A DNA stretch of 64,000 bases from Blattabacterium sp. (Cryptocercus punctulatus) str. Cpu. Its GTDB lineage: Bacteria; Bacteroidota; Bacteroidia; Flavobacteriales; Blattabacteriaceae. A model generated the notes under the pieces. That model was not told the origin of the DNA, did no database searches, and saw only the letters and a list, made by a program, of their open reading frames with translations. The stretch covers positions 218,501 through 282,500 of the forward strand of contig NC_016621.1 of NCBI RefSeq assembly GCF_000236405.1. The letters run 5' to 3'. Both the position numbers and the translations under genes were made by a program. The first letter of the stretch is position 1, and each line of letters begins with the position of its first letter. This document shows, piece after piece, positions 49,181-56,490 of the stretch.

Positions 49181-49924
49181 TTATATTTTTTTATATTCTT
49201 TTATATATTTTTCTAAAGCTTTAGCCATAGAAGGAAATTCAGGAGTCGGAACTCTAATTGCAATTTTTAATCCAGCTTTATAAGCTGCATCTAAAGTATT
49301 TTTTCCAAAAGTAGCAATTTTTATATTATTTTGATCAAAATTAGGAAAATTTTCAAATAAAGACTTTATACATGCGGGACTAAAAAATACCAATATATCA
49401 TAATATATTATTTTTTTTAAATCAGATAAATCACTAGAAGTTGTTTTATATAAAATTGCTCTTTTCCATGAAATATTTAGTTTATTTAACATTTTTGGTA
49501 TTTCTAATTTTAATATATCTGAAGATGGTAAAAGAAATCTTTCGCTTGTATTTTTTTTGATAAAAGGTAATATATCTTTAAAAGATTTTTTTCCAATGTA
49601 TATTTTTCTTTTTCTATATACGATATATTTTTGTAAATAATAAGCTATAGATTCTGTTTGACAAATATATTTCATGGAAATTGGAACTTTGAATCGCATA
49701 GATTCTGCTAATCTAAAATAATGGTCAACAGAGTTTTTACTTATGAAAAGAACTACCGTAAAATCAGAAAAATTAATTTTTTGTTTTCTTACCTCAATAG
49801 AAGACGCACCTTTTACTTCTATAAAAGATCTAAAATCTATTTTCACATTTTTGCTTAGTTCTAAATATGGAGAATTTGAACCTTTTAGAGATTGTGAAAT
49901 GAGAATATTATTAATCTTCATCAT
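49181..49924 (-). CDS. hemD: Uroporphyrinogen-III synthase
   Basis: 247 residues. Cyclises hydroxymethylbilane in tetrapyrrole synthesis. This family is poorly conserved; the fit rests on the two-domain HemD pattern: a start like ILISQSL, FVEVKG-like FRSFIEVKG, VVLFISKNSVDHYF, then YDILVFFSPACIKSLFENFP and IATFGKNTLDAAYKAG with PEFPSMAKALEKYI at the end. Two adjacent Met codons leave the start uncertain by one residue. Divergent from the rnpA remnant, as in Flavobacteria. Confidence 0.88.
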   Translation of the reverse strand: MMKINNILISQSLKGSNSPYLELSKNVKIDFRSFIEVKGASSIEVRKQKINFSDFTVVLFISKNSVDHYFRLAESMRFKVPISMKYICQTESIAYYLQKYIVYRKRKIYIGKKSFKDILPFIKKNTSERFLLPSSDILKLEIPKMLNKLNISWKRAILYKTTSSDLSDLKKIIYYDILVFFSPACIKSLFENFPNFDQNNIKIATFGKNTLDAAYKAGLKIAIRVPTPEFPSMAKALEKYIKEYKKI

Positions 49925-49969
49925 TGTTTTTGTATATCATTGATTTATACAGAATAAAAATTTATAATT

Positions 49970-50377
49970 ATGATTCAAATTCGCAAATTTACAAAAAAAG
50001 AAAGAATAAGAAAACAATTATTAAATAGTATTAAAAATTTTTTTAACAAAAAAAATTATTTTTTACTATTTTTTTTCATTTATTCAGATAATAGTATACC
50101 TATAAGTATTTATATTTCTAAAAAAAATATGATAAATATACTCACAGAAATTTTTTTTTTACAAAATTTTTTTTTTCATAAAAAATCTAAAGTAGATTTA
50201 CTTTATAAAAAATATAATATTACAGAGAAAAAATTTCTCTATAATTACCATTTTTATACAAAAAAAATTGACAATCATATCGAAATTTTAAAAAAAGTAC
50301 AATATAATTTAAAAATATTTTTTTTAAAAAATTTATTGAAAAATATAAAGGCAAAGAGCGGAATCGAACCGCTATAA
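49970..50377 (+). CDS. rnpA: Degraded ribonuclease P protein component
   Basis: 135-residue open frame. The start (IRKFTKKERIRKQLLNSI) and PISIYISKKN resemble RnpA FtkkERLkskklI and VSVSKKxF, and the C-terminal part (LLYKKYNITEKKFLYNY) also fits. The RNA-binding core RNRIKRLLRE is missing in this frame. In another frame, after the A8 run at 50120-50127, KYDKYTHRNFFFTKFFF restores K..RN at the right spacing, bounded by two T10 runs. This suggests compensating frameshifts. The last residues (KSGIEPL) are merely antisense tRNA-Cys, so the original stop is lost. Probably a failing gene. Confidence 0.5.
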   Translation: MIQIRKFTKKERIRKQLLNSIKNFFNKKNYFLLFFFIYSDNSIPISIYISKKNMINILTEIFFLQNFFFHKKSKVDLLYKKYNITEKKFLYNYHFYTKKIDNHIEILKKVQYNLKIFFLKNLLKNIKAKSGIEPL

Positions 50378-50419
50378 GAGGTTTTGCAGACCCCTGCCTT
50401 TCCAATCGGCCACTATGCC
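50349..50419 (-). tRNA. tRNA-Cys (GCA)
   Basis: 71-nt cloverleaf on the minus strand: acceptor GGCATAG/CTTTGCC with one T-T mismatch, anticodon loop CTGCAAA (GCA), T arm AGCGG/CCGCT around TTCGATT, and discriminator U73, the cysteine identity base. CCA is not encoded. The rnpA-like frame on the other strand overlaps its 3' half. Confidence 0.95.
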
Positions 50420-50423
50420 AAAA

Positions 50424-50783
50424 TTAGTTTATATCATCTAAAATAATACAAAATCTATCCACACTACTTCCCATAGGTGGATTTTCTTTACAAATCTTTA
50501 TTTTTGTTTTTTTAATTAAATCTATCCTATATTTTTTTATTCTTTGTATTATTCTATAGGCTAAATTTTCCAATAATTTAGAATTAATAGCCATTTCTTC
50601 TTTTACAACACGGAACAAATATACATAATCGATAGTTTTTGATAAATCATCACTAATAGAAGCTTGATGAAAATCTAATTCTACTTCTATATTGACTGTA
50701 TAATAAGATCCTAAAAAGGAATCCTCTGGCATACAACCATGAAATCCAAATAATTTTATATTCTCTAGAATAATTTTTCCCAT
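50424..50783 (-). CDS. folB: Dihydroneopterin aldolase
   Basis: 119 residues, full length. Splits dihydroneopterin to 6-hydroxymethyl-dihydropterin in folate synthesis. Signature parts are ILENIKLFGFHGCMPEDSFL, YTVNIEVELDF, SKTIDYVYLF with ENLAYRII (catalytic Lys/Glu region) and CKENPPMG. 4 nt before tRNA-Cys and 4 nt after sodA on the same strand. Confidence 0.92.
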   Translation of the reverse strand: MGKIILENIKLFGFHGCMPEDSFLGSYYTVNIEVELDFHQASISDDLSKTIDYVYLFRVVKEEMAINSKLLENLAYRIIQRIKKYRIDLIKKTKIKICKENPPMGSSVDRFCIILDDIN

Positions 50784-50787
50784 TCGA

Positions 50788-51405
50788 TTATTCTACTATA
50801 GAATATTTATAATTTTCTTCTACTTTTTTCCAATTAATAATATTCCAAAATGAATAAATATAATCGATTCTACGATTTTGATATTGTAGATAATATGCAT
50901 GTTCCCAAACATCTAATCCTAATATAGGAATCCCTTCTTCATAACCTATCCCTAACATTAATGGATTATCTTGATTTTCTGTAGAACAAATAGTCAATTC
51001 TTTTTCTTTTACACATAGCCATGTCCATCCAGAACCAAACCGATTCATTGCTACAGTAGTAAATTTTTCTTTGAAAAGATCGAATGTTTTAAATTGTTTT
51101 TTAAAAACTTCATTTAGATATTTACTTGGAGGAATACTTTTTGAATGAGGTATTAATATTTCCCAAAATAAATTATGATTATAAAAACCTCCACTATTAT
51201 TTCGTATTATTGGATTTTCAATATTCGCTCTTCTTAAAATTTCTTTTATAGATAAGTTTTCCATATCGGTTCCATTAATAACTTTGTTTAGATTATTGGT
51301 ATATCCAGCATGATGTTTTATATAATGGATTTTCATAGTTTTTTGATCTATATAAGGTTCAAAATCCTTGTATAAATAAGATAATTTAGGAAGTTGGAAT
51401 GACAT
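50788..51405 (-). CDS. sodA: Superoxide dismutase (Fe/Mn)
   Basis: 205 residues. Metal ligands are His27 (MKIHYIKHHAGY), His77 (GGFYNHNLFWEIL), Asp165 and His169 (LDVWEHAYYLQYQ). GSGWTWLCV is the usual core. Removes superoxide made by respiration. Fe versus Mn preference cannot be settled by eye. Upstream of folB with a 4-nt gap; a TATATTTG -7 box is 21 nt before its ATG. Confidence 0.96.
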   Translation of the reverse strand: MSFQLPKLSYLYKDFEPYIDQKTMKIHYIKHHAGYTNNLNKVINGTDMENLSIKEILRRANIENPIIRNNSGGFYNHNLFWEILIPHSKSIPPSKYLNEVFKKQFKTFDLFKEKFTTVAMNRFGSGWTWLCVKEKELTICSTENQDNPLMLGIGYEEGIPILGLDVWEHAYYLQYQNRRIDYIYSFWNIINWKKVEENYKYSIVE

Positions 51406-51425
51406 ATTTTTTTAATTCTAAAAAA

Positions 51426-51433
51426 CAAATATA
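51426..51433 (-). promoter_or_regulatory. Candidate -7 box (TATATTTG) for sodA
   Basis: Minus-strand TATATTTG, an exact TAnnTTTG match, in the 84-nt pgk-sodA gap. A second copy lies at 51480-51487. The nearest TTG is 12 nt upstream, so the -33 element is poor. Confidence 0.4.
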
Positions 51434-51489
51434 ATTAAAAAGATCCAATATTAGGATTTGTTAAATTTTTTATTATTTACAAATATAAA

Positions 51490-52710
51490 CTATGAAATTA
51501 TAGATTTTATTCCAGGAAGTATTTTATTTTTTAAACTTTCTAACATAGCACCTCCTCCTGTAGATAAATAACTAATTTTTTTTTCACACTGTTCCATTTT
51601 TAATGAAGCAATAGAATCTCCACCACCAATTAAAGAAAAAGCTCCATTCTTAGTTGCATTGACAATAGCTCTTGCTATAGATTTAGTTCCTAAAGAAAAA
51701 TTGGAGAATTCAAATACTCCTAATGGTCCATTCCAAAGAATAGTTTGGGAATTTTTGATGATTTTGCAAAAATACTTTATAGATTTAGGACCTAAATCTA
51801 ACCCTTTCCATCCATTAGGAATAGAATAAATGGAAGAAATCTTAGTACTAGCATTATTTTTAAAAGAATCTGCTATTACTACATCTTTTGGAAAGGATAT
51901 ATTTGTTTTATCTTGTTTTTTATATTTATCAAAAATATTTTTTAATATTTTTTCAAGTTCATTATATTTATATTTATCTACAATAGAGTCCCCAACCTGT
52001 CCTCCTTGTATTTTGATAAAAGGATAGGCCATCCCACCTCCTATTAGTATATGATCGACTAAATTAATAAGGTTTTCTATAATAGATATTTTAGAATATA
52101 TTTTTGCTCCTCCTAATAAAATTGTAATGGGTTTTTTCCCTGTTTCAAAAATCTTTTTTAAAGAATGGATTTCTTTTTTCATGAGAAATCCAATACATTT
52201 ATTTTTTCCAAAAAATTTTGGAATAATAGTAATAGAAGAATGTAAACGATGAGATACTGAAAATGCGTCGTTAACATAAATATCTCCTAACTTTGATAAC
52301 TGAAAAGCAAAATTTTCATCTCCTTCTTCTTCTTCTTTGTAAAATCGAATATTTTCCAACAATAAAATTTCTCCATTTTTTAATTCATTAACACGTTGCT
52401 CTACAATTTCTCCTATACAATATTCTGAAAATTTTATAGGAATTTGTAATTTTTTAGATAAATTAGAAACCATAAATTTTAAAGAATAAGTTTTAGAACG
52501 TTTCCCTTTTGGTCTTCCAAAATGAGATATTAATACTACTTTTCCATATTCATTAATTATTTTTTTAATGGTAGGAATACTATATTGGATCCGTGTGTCA
52601 TCTAGTATTTTTTTAGATTTATTGTTGATAGGAACATTAAAATCAACTCTTACTATAGCGGTTTTATTTTTAAAATTAAAATCATTAACAGTTTTTATAT
52701 CCTCTTTCAT
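51490..52710 (-). CDS. pgk: Phosphoglycerate kinase
   Basis: 406 residues from ATG 52710. The frame stays open back to 52794, but that hydrophobic extension is not part of PGK. Substrate-level ATP synthesis in glycolysis. N-terminal domain: TAIVRVDFNVPI, VLISHFGRPKGKRSKTYSLK and FYKEEEEGDENFA. Nucleotide domain: LLGGAKIYSKISIIENLINL, ILWNGPLGVFEF and LIGGGDSIASLK with YLSTGGGAMLE. It is divergent from rpiB. Confidence 0.96.
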   Translation of the reverse strand: MKEDIKTVNDFNFKNKTAIVRVDFNVPINNKSKKILDDTRIQYSIPTIKKIINEYGKVVLISHFGRPKGKRSKTYSLKFMVSNLSKKLQIPIKFSEYCIGEIVEQRVNELKNGEILLLENIRFYKEEEEGDENFAFQLSKLGDIYVNDAFSVSHRLHSSITIIPKFFGKNKCIGFLMKKEIHSLKKIFETGKKPITILLGGAKIYSKISIIENLINLVDHILIGGGMAYPFIKIQGGQVGDSIVDKYKYNELEKILKNIFDKYKKQDKTNISFPKDVVIADSFKNNASTKISSIYSIPNGWKGLDLGPKSIKYFCKIIKNSQTILWNGPLGVFEFSNFSLGTKSIARAIVNATKNGAFSLIGGGDSIASLKMEQCEKKISYLSTGGGAMLESLKNKILPGIKSIIS

Positions 52711-52848
52711 ATTAAAATAATAAACAAAAATTATTAAAATATACAAACTTAATGTTAAGTATTGAATTTTTATTATGAAAAAAAAAGAACTCATAAAATG
52801 AAAAAAAAATCCAAATTTTTAATGTATTTTTATAAAATTTTAGGAAAA

Positions 52849-53301
52849 ATGATAATTTCGATAGGATCTGATCATACAGGAATAAATTATAAAAAATTAA
52901 TAATTAATTATTTGATTAAAAAAGGAGATAAGGTAAAAGATTTTGGATTATTTCGTTATGGAGAAAAGGTAGACTATCCAGATTATATTCATCCTACAGC
53001 AGAATTTGTAGAAAAAGGAAAAGCTGATTTGGGAATTGTACTTTGCGGAAGTGGAAATGGTGCAGCTATGATTGCTAATAAATATCCAAAAATTCGTGCT
53101 GCATTAGTATGGAAAAAAGAAATTGCTTTTTTAGCAAAAAGGCATAATAATGCCAATATTATTAGTTTACCAGCTCGTTTTATAGAAAATAAAAAAGAGG
53201 TTTTAGAAATAATAAAAATATTTATTCAAACAGATTTTGAAGGAGGAAGACATAAAATAAGAATAAAAAAAATTCCAATTAAAATAAATAATCCTCAGTA
53301 G
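52849..53301 (+). CDS. rpiB: Ribose-5-phosphate isomerase B
   Basis: 150 residues from ATG 52849 (MIISIGSDHTGINYKKL); a 29-residue upstream extension in frame is not family-like. Catalytic Cys66 in LCGSGNGAAM, GSDH at 6-9 and RAALVW with the HNNANIISLPAR block are present. Interconverts ribose-5- and ribulose-5-phosphate. The TAG stop (53299-53301) lies inside the tRNA-Asn gene, so the coding region overlaps the tRNA by 10 nt while having normal length. Confidence 0.95.
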   Translation: MIISIGSDHTGINYKKLIINYLIKKGDKVKDFGLFRYGEKVDYPDYIHPTAEFVEKGKADLGIVLCGSGNGAAMIANKYPKIRAALVWKKEIAFLAKRHNNANIISLPARFIENKKEVLEIIKIFIQTDFEGGRHKIRIKKIPIKINNPQ

Positions 53302-53365
53302 CTCAGTTGGTCAGAGCACCTGACTGTTAATCAGGGTGTCGCTGGTTCGAATCCAGCCTGGGGAG
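53292..53365 (+). tRNA. tRNA-Asn (GTT)
   Basis: 74 nt. Acceptor TCCTCAG/CTGGGGA, anticodon loop CTGTTAA (GTT), T arm GCTGG/CCAGC around TTCGAAT, discriminator G. CCA not encoded. Its first 10 nt are also the end of rpiB. Confidence 0.97.
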
Positions 53366-53466
53366 CATATTTAAAAAAATGATTTATTATCAGATTTATA
53401 ATGACGTATTTTTGATATTTTAAATACAATAATTTTGATTTTTTGTAAAATTATAAACTAATTTGA

Positions 53467-54003
53467 TTACTTTTTTTTTGTTTTATCTAGATTTAGATTT
53501 AGTAATATAATATCGAATAATCTTGCATATTTCCATTCCATTTTTGCTTTATTTAAACGTATATTAATTTGAGATAAATCCTCATAATTTCTTGAAAAAA
53601 GTCTTTTTTTTAGTATTTTTAAGGAATTAACCATGATAAATATGGATAAAGTATCGTATGGATATCTTTTTTTCAAAGATAACCCCCCTTTTACATCTAC
53701 ATCAAATAAAACATGTTGACATTTATTCCAAATTTTAGATATTTCATTTTTTAGAGTTCCATAATATATGTTAGGATAAACTTCTTCCCATTCTAAAAAA
53801 TGATTTTTTTCTATTTTAGAAAAAAATTTATTTGTAGAAATAAAATAATAATCTTTTCCATTTTTTTCATTATTCCGTATAGTACGTGTAGTACATGATA
53901 TAGATAATTTTAATTTTGGGATTTTTGAAAGTAAATATTGTGATATAGTTGTTTTTCCAGATCCTGATGGCCCAGATAAAATAATTATTTTTCCTTTTTT
54001 CAT
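53467..54003 (-). CDS. gmk: Guanylate kinase
   Basis: 178 residues, 10-25 shorter than most homologues, the loss being at the C-terminus. P-loop GPSGSGKT at 11-18, GMP-binding CTTRTIRNNEKNGKDYYFIS and WEEVYPNIYYGT, then HVLFDVDVKGGLSLKK. Phosphorylates GMP to GDP. Stands between tRNA-Asn and asd on the opposite strand. Confidence 0.94.
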   Translation of the reverse strand: MKKGKIIILSGPSGSGKTTISQYLLSKIPKLKLSISCTTRTIRNNEKNGKDYYFISTNKFFSKIEKNHFLEWEEVYPNIYYGTLKNEISKIWNKCQHVLFDVDVKGGLSLKKRYPYDTLSIFIMVNSLKILKKRLFSRNYEDLSQINIRLNKAKMEWKYARLFDIILLNLNLDKTKKK

Positions 54004-54145
54004 TTTTCTATGATATCTATTTCATTTAAGAATGAAAATAAAAATATACTGTAATATTTTTTATTTATTATTTTTTAACTTTATCTGTATTAAGTAAAAT
54101 AAAATTCCAAACAATATCACAATAATAATCTGAATTAAATTTAAT

Positions 54146-55138
54146 ATGAAAATAGGAATAGTAGGAGTCACCGGAATGGTAGGACGTGTAATGGTAGATC
54201 TATTAAAATGTAGGAATTTTCCAATAGAAAAATTATATCTTTCCGCTTCTGAAAAATCAATAGGAAAAAAATTTATTCATAATAATAAAAAATATAAAAT
54301 AATTTGTATTAGAGAATTATTTTCAAAAAAACCTAATATTGTTTTATTTTCAGCTGGATCAGATGTATCTAAAAAATGGGCACCTCAATTTGCAAAAATT
54401 GGGACAACCGTAATAGATAATTCTTCTGCATGGAGAATGGACCCTAAAAAAAAACTGATAGTTCCTGAAATAAATGCTGATTCTTTATCTAAAGATGATA
54501 AAATTATTGCAAATCCTAATTGTTCTACTATTCAATTAGTCATGATATTATATCCATTACATATAGAATATGGAATTGATCGTGTTATTGTATCTACATA
54601 CCAATCGGTTACTGGTACAGGAAAAAAAGCTTTGAATCAAATGAACAAGGAAAAAGATGGTTTTTTTTCTTATGAAAAAATATATCCATATCCTATTTAT
54701 CAAAATGTGTTACCACATTGTGATGTTTTTGTAAAAAGTGGTTATACAATGGAAGAAATAAAATTAATAAAGGAAACTAAAAAAATTATAAATGATAACA
54801 ATATAGCTATTACAGCAACTGCTGTACGGGTCCCAGTTATAGGAGGTCATTCAGAAAGTGTAAATATAACATTTAAAAAAAAACCTAATATTGATCATAT
54901 ATATAAAATTTTTTTGAAAAAAAAAGGAATTATTGTTCAAGATAATCCGAAACAAAATATTTATCCTATGCCATTATTTTCTCATGGAAAAGATGATGTA
55001 TTCGTAGGACGAATTCGTAAAGATTATTCATGTTTAAATTCTTTAAATCTTTGGATTGTAGCAGATAATTTACGTAAAGGTTCAGCTACAAATGCAATAC
55101 AAATTGCAGAATTATTAATAAAAAAAAAATATATTTAA
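54146..55138 (+). CDS. asd: Aspartate-semialdehyde dehydrogenase
   Basis: 330 residues. Second step of the aspartate pathway, leading to lysine/diaminopimelate, threonine and methionine. NADP-binding GIVGVTGMVGRVMVDLL at the N-terminus, catalytic Cys126 in IANPNCSTIQ, QSVTGTGKKAL and the active-site His in VPVIGGHSESV. In this symbiont it fits amino-acid provisioning and murein synthesis. Convergent with rsmI, 4 nt apart. Confidence 0.96.
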   Translation: MKIGIVGVTGMVGRVMVDLLKCRNFPIEKLYLSASEKSIGKKFIHNNKKYKIICIRELFSKKPNIVLFSAGSDVSKKWAPQFAKIGTTVIDNSSAWRMDPKKKLIVPEINADSLSKDDKIIANPNCSTIQLVMILYPLHIEYGIDRVIVSTYQSVTGTGKKALNQMNKEKDGFFSYEKIYPYPIYQNVLPHCDVFVKSGYTMEEIKLIKETKKIINDNNIAITATAVRVPVIGGHSESVNITFKKKPNIDHIYKIFLKKKGIIVQDNPKQNIYPMPLFSHGKDDVFVGRIRKDYSCLNSLNLWIVADNLRKGSATNAIQIAELLIKKKYI

Positions 55139-55142
55139 TATT

Positions 55143-55808
55143 TTATTTCTTTTTATCAATAATAAGAATATATTCTCCCAATATTTTTTGTATATTGTTA
55201 TAATATAAAATCATTTCCTTAATATTCCCTCTTAATGTTTTTTGAAAAATTTTAGATATTTCCTTACATATAACGATATTTCTTTCCAATCCAAAAAAAT
55301 ATTTTAAATCGTTTAAAGTACGTAGTAATCTATGAGGAGATTCATATAATAAAAGAGTCCTATTTTCTATCGATAATTTTTCTAGTTTTATTTTTCTTTT
55401 TTTTTTTGGTAAAAATCCAATAAATGTAAATTCATTAATAGAAAGACCTGAAATTACTAATGCTGGAATAATTGAGGTTGGACCTGGTAAGCATTCTATA
55501 GAAATTGAATTTTTAATACAAGATCTAATCAATAAAAAACCAGGGTCAGATATACTAGGAGTACCAGCATTAGAAATTAATGCTAATTTTTTTCCCTCTT
55601 TTATTTTTTCTAAAATTGAAGGAATTATTTTATGTTCATTATAAATATGATAATTTTTTATAGGCGTTTTAATATTATAAAAATTTAACAATTTTTTTGA
55701 AACTTTATAATTTTCTACCAAAATCAAATCTACTTCATTTAATATTCGTAAACTTCTGAAAGTAAAATCTTCTAAATTTCCTATAGGAGTAGGTACGATA
55801 TACAACAT
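55143..55808 (-). CDS. rsmI: 16S rRNA (cytidine-2'-O)-methyltransferase
   Basis: 221 residues. Tetrapyrrole-methylase-like fold: MLYIVPTPIGNLEDFTFRSL, EGKKLALISNAGTPSISDPG, CLPGPTSIIPALVISGLSIN and YESPHRLLRTLNDL. Methylates C1402 of 16S rRNA in the P site. The C-terminal extension of E. coli RsmI (286 residues) is absent, as in other Bacteroidetes. The 259-nt gap beyond its start (55809-56067) shows nothing recognisable. Confidence 0.94.
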   Translation of the reverse strand: MLYIVPTPIGNLEDFTFRSLRILNEVDLILVENYKVSKKLLNFYNIKTPIKNYHIYNEHKIIPSILEKIKEGKKLALISNAGTPSISDPGFLLIRSCIKNSISIECLPGPTSIIPALVISGLSINEFTFIGFLPKKKRKIKLEKLSIENRTLLLYESPHRLLRTLNDLKYFFGLERNIVICKEISKIFQKTLRGNIKEMILYYNNIQKILGEYILIIDKKK

Positions 55809-56067
55809 TTAATCGAATAAAAAAAAGGCTAATATATGAAAAAAAAATCATAATTTCTTTTTTTTTATCTATTTTTTATAGAATAAAAATATATAACTTT
55901 TGTCATTTTATCTATGATATTGTTTGGAATTATTTTTTATTTTTAGATTACAATAAAAATAGATTTAGATTATGTAAAATATTTTTTCAATTTTTTTAAA
56001 TTTTCATTATCAAATAAATATATTATAGTTAATAATTTTATTCATAAATGCTAATGAAATAAAAAAA

Positions 56068-56490
56068 ATGAAAGGTAAAGAATATATATTTAGAAGCCGT
56101 TTAGTATCTGGAGAGATTATTTTTAAGTATGATCTTAATGGTTTTTTAAGGGAAGTGATCTTTCCCGAAAAACTTTCTTTATCACATTATATATGGATAG
56201 GAAAATATATCCCTTATAATGAATCTATTATAAATAAAATGAAAAAAACAAAAGCGGCCTTTTCTATAGAGGAAATTCCTTCAGATTTATCTTTTAACCG
56301 TTTTTGGATAGATTATAGATATAAAGTAGGTAAAAAAAAAATGGCAGAAAATCTATGGAATAGAATGTCTTTATCTGATAGAATAAAAGCTTTATCTTAT
56401 ATTCCTCAATATTTAGATCATGTTAGACGTACAGGACATGATCAAGCATATCCTACAACATATTTAAATCAAAGATATTTTGATAGTTAA
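56068..56490 (+). CDS. Conserved flavobacterial protein of unknown function
   Basis: 140 residues, not assignable. The N-terminal half looks beta-rich (EYIFRSRLVSGEIIFKYDLN, then FLREVIFPEKLSL). The C-terminal half looks helical and is better conserved in style: GKKKMAENLWNRMSLSDRIK, ALSYIPQYLDHVRRTG and YPTTYLNQRYFDS. The tail recalls helical domains with a YPxTYLNQRxW ending found in some flavobacterial and phage-related proteins, a memory-level resemblance. No membrane segment or catalytic motif. Overlaps the convergent topA stop by 4 nt. Its survival in such a reduced genome implies a useful role. Confidence 0.75.
   Translation: MKGKEYIFRSRLVSGEIIFKYDLNGFLREVIFPEKLSLSHYIWIGKYIPYNESIINKMKKTKAAFSIEEIPSDLSFNRFWIDYRYKVGKKKMAENLWNRMSLSDRIKALSYIPQYLDHVRRTGHDQAYPTTYLNQRYFDS

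Noticed and set aside
50220..50405. Minus-strand frame overlapping tRNA-Cys and the rnpA remnant.
   Set aside because: Its N-terminal part (MERQGSAKPLIAVRFRS) is translated tRNA, a common artefact.
52711..52794. N-terminal extension of pgk (hydrophobic, about 28 residues), which could look like a signal peptide.
   Set aside because: PGK is cytosolic and the family's normal start matches ATG 52710; the extension is just open AT-rich DNA.
52762..52848. N-terminal extension of rpiB.
   Set aside because: MIISIGSDHTG at 52849 is the standard RpiB start; the upstream frame is Lys/Phe filler and overlaps the divergent pgk leader.
55809..56067. 259-nt gap between rsmI and the conserved unknown gene as a possible pseudogene or small RNA.
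   Set aside because: No protein-like fragment, stable hairpin or exact promoter box was found on reading both strands.
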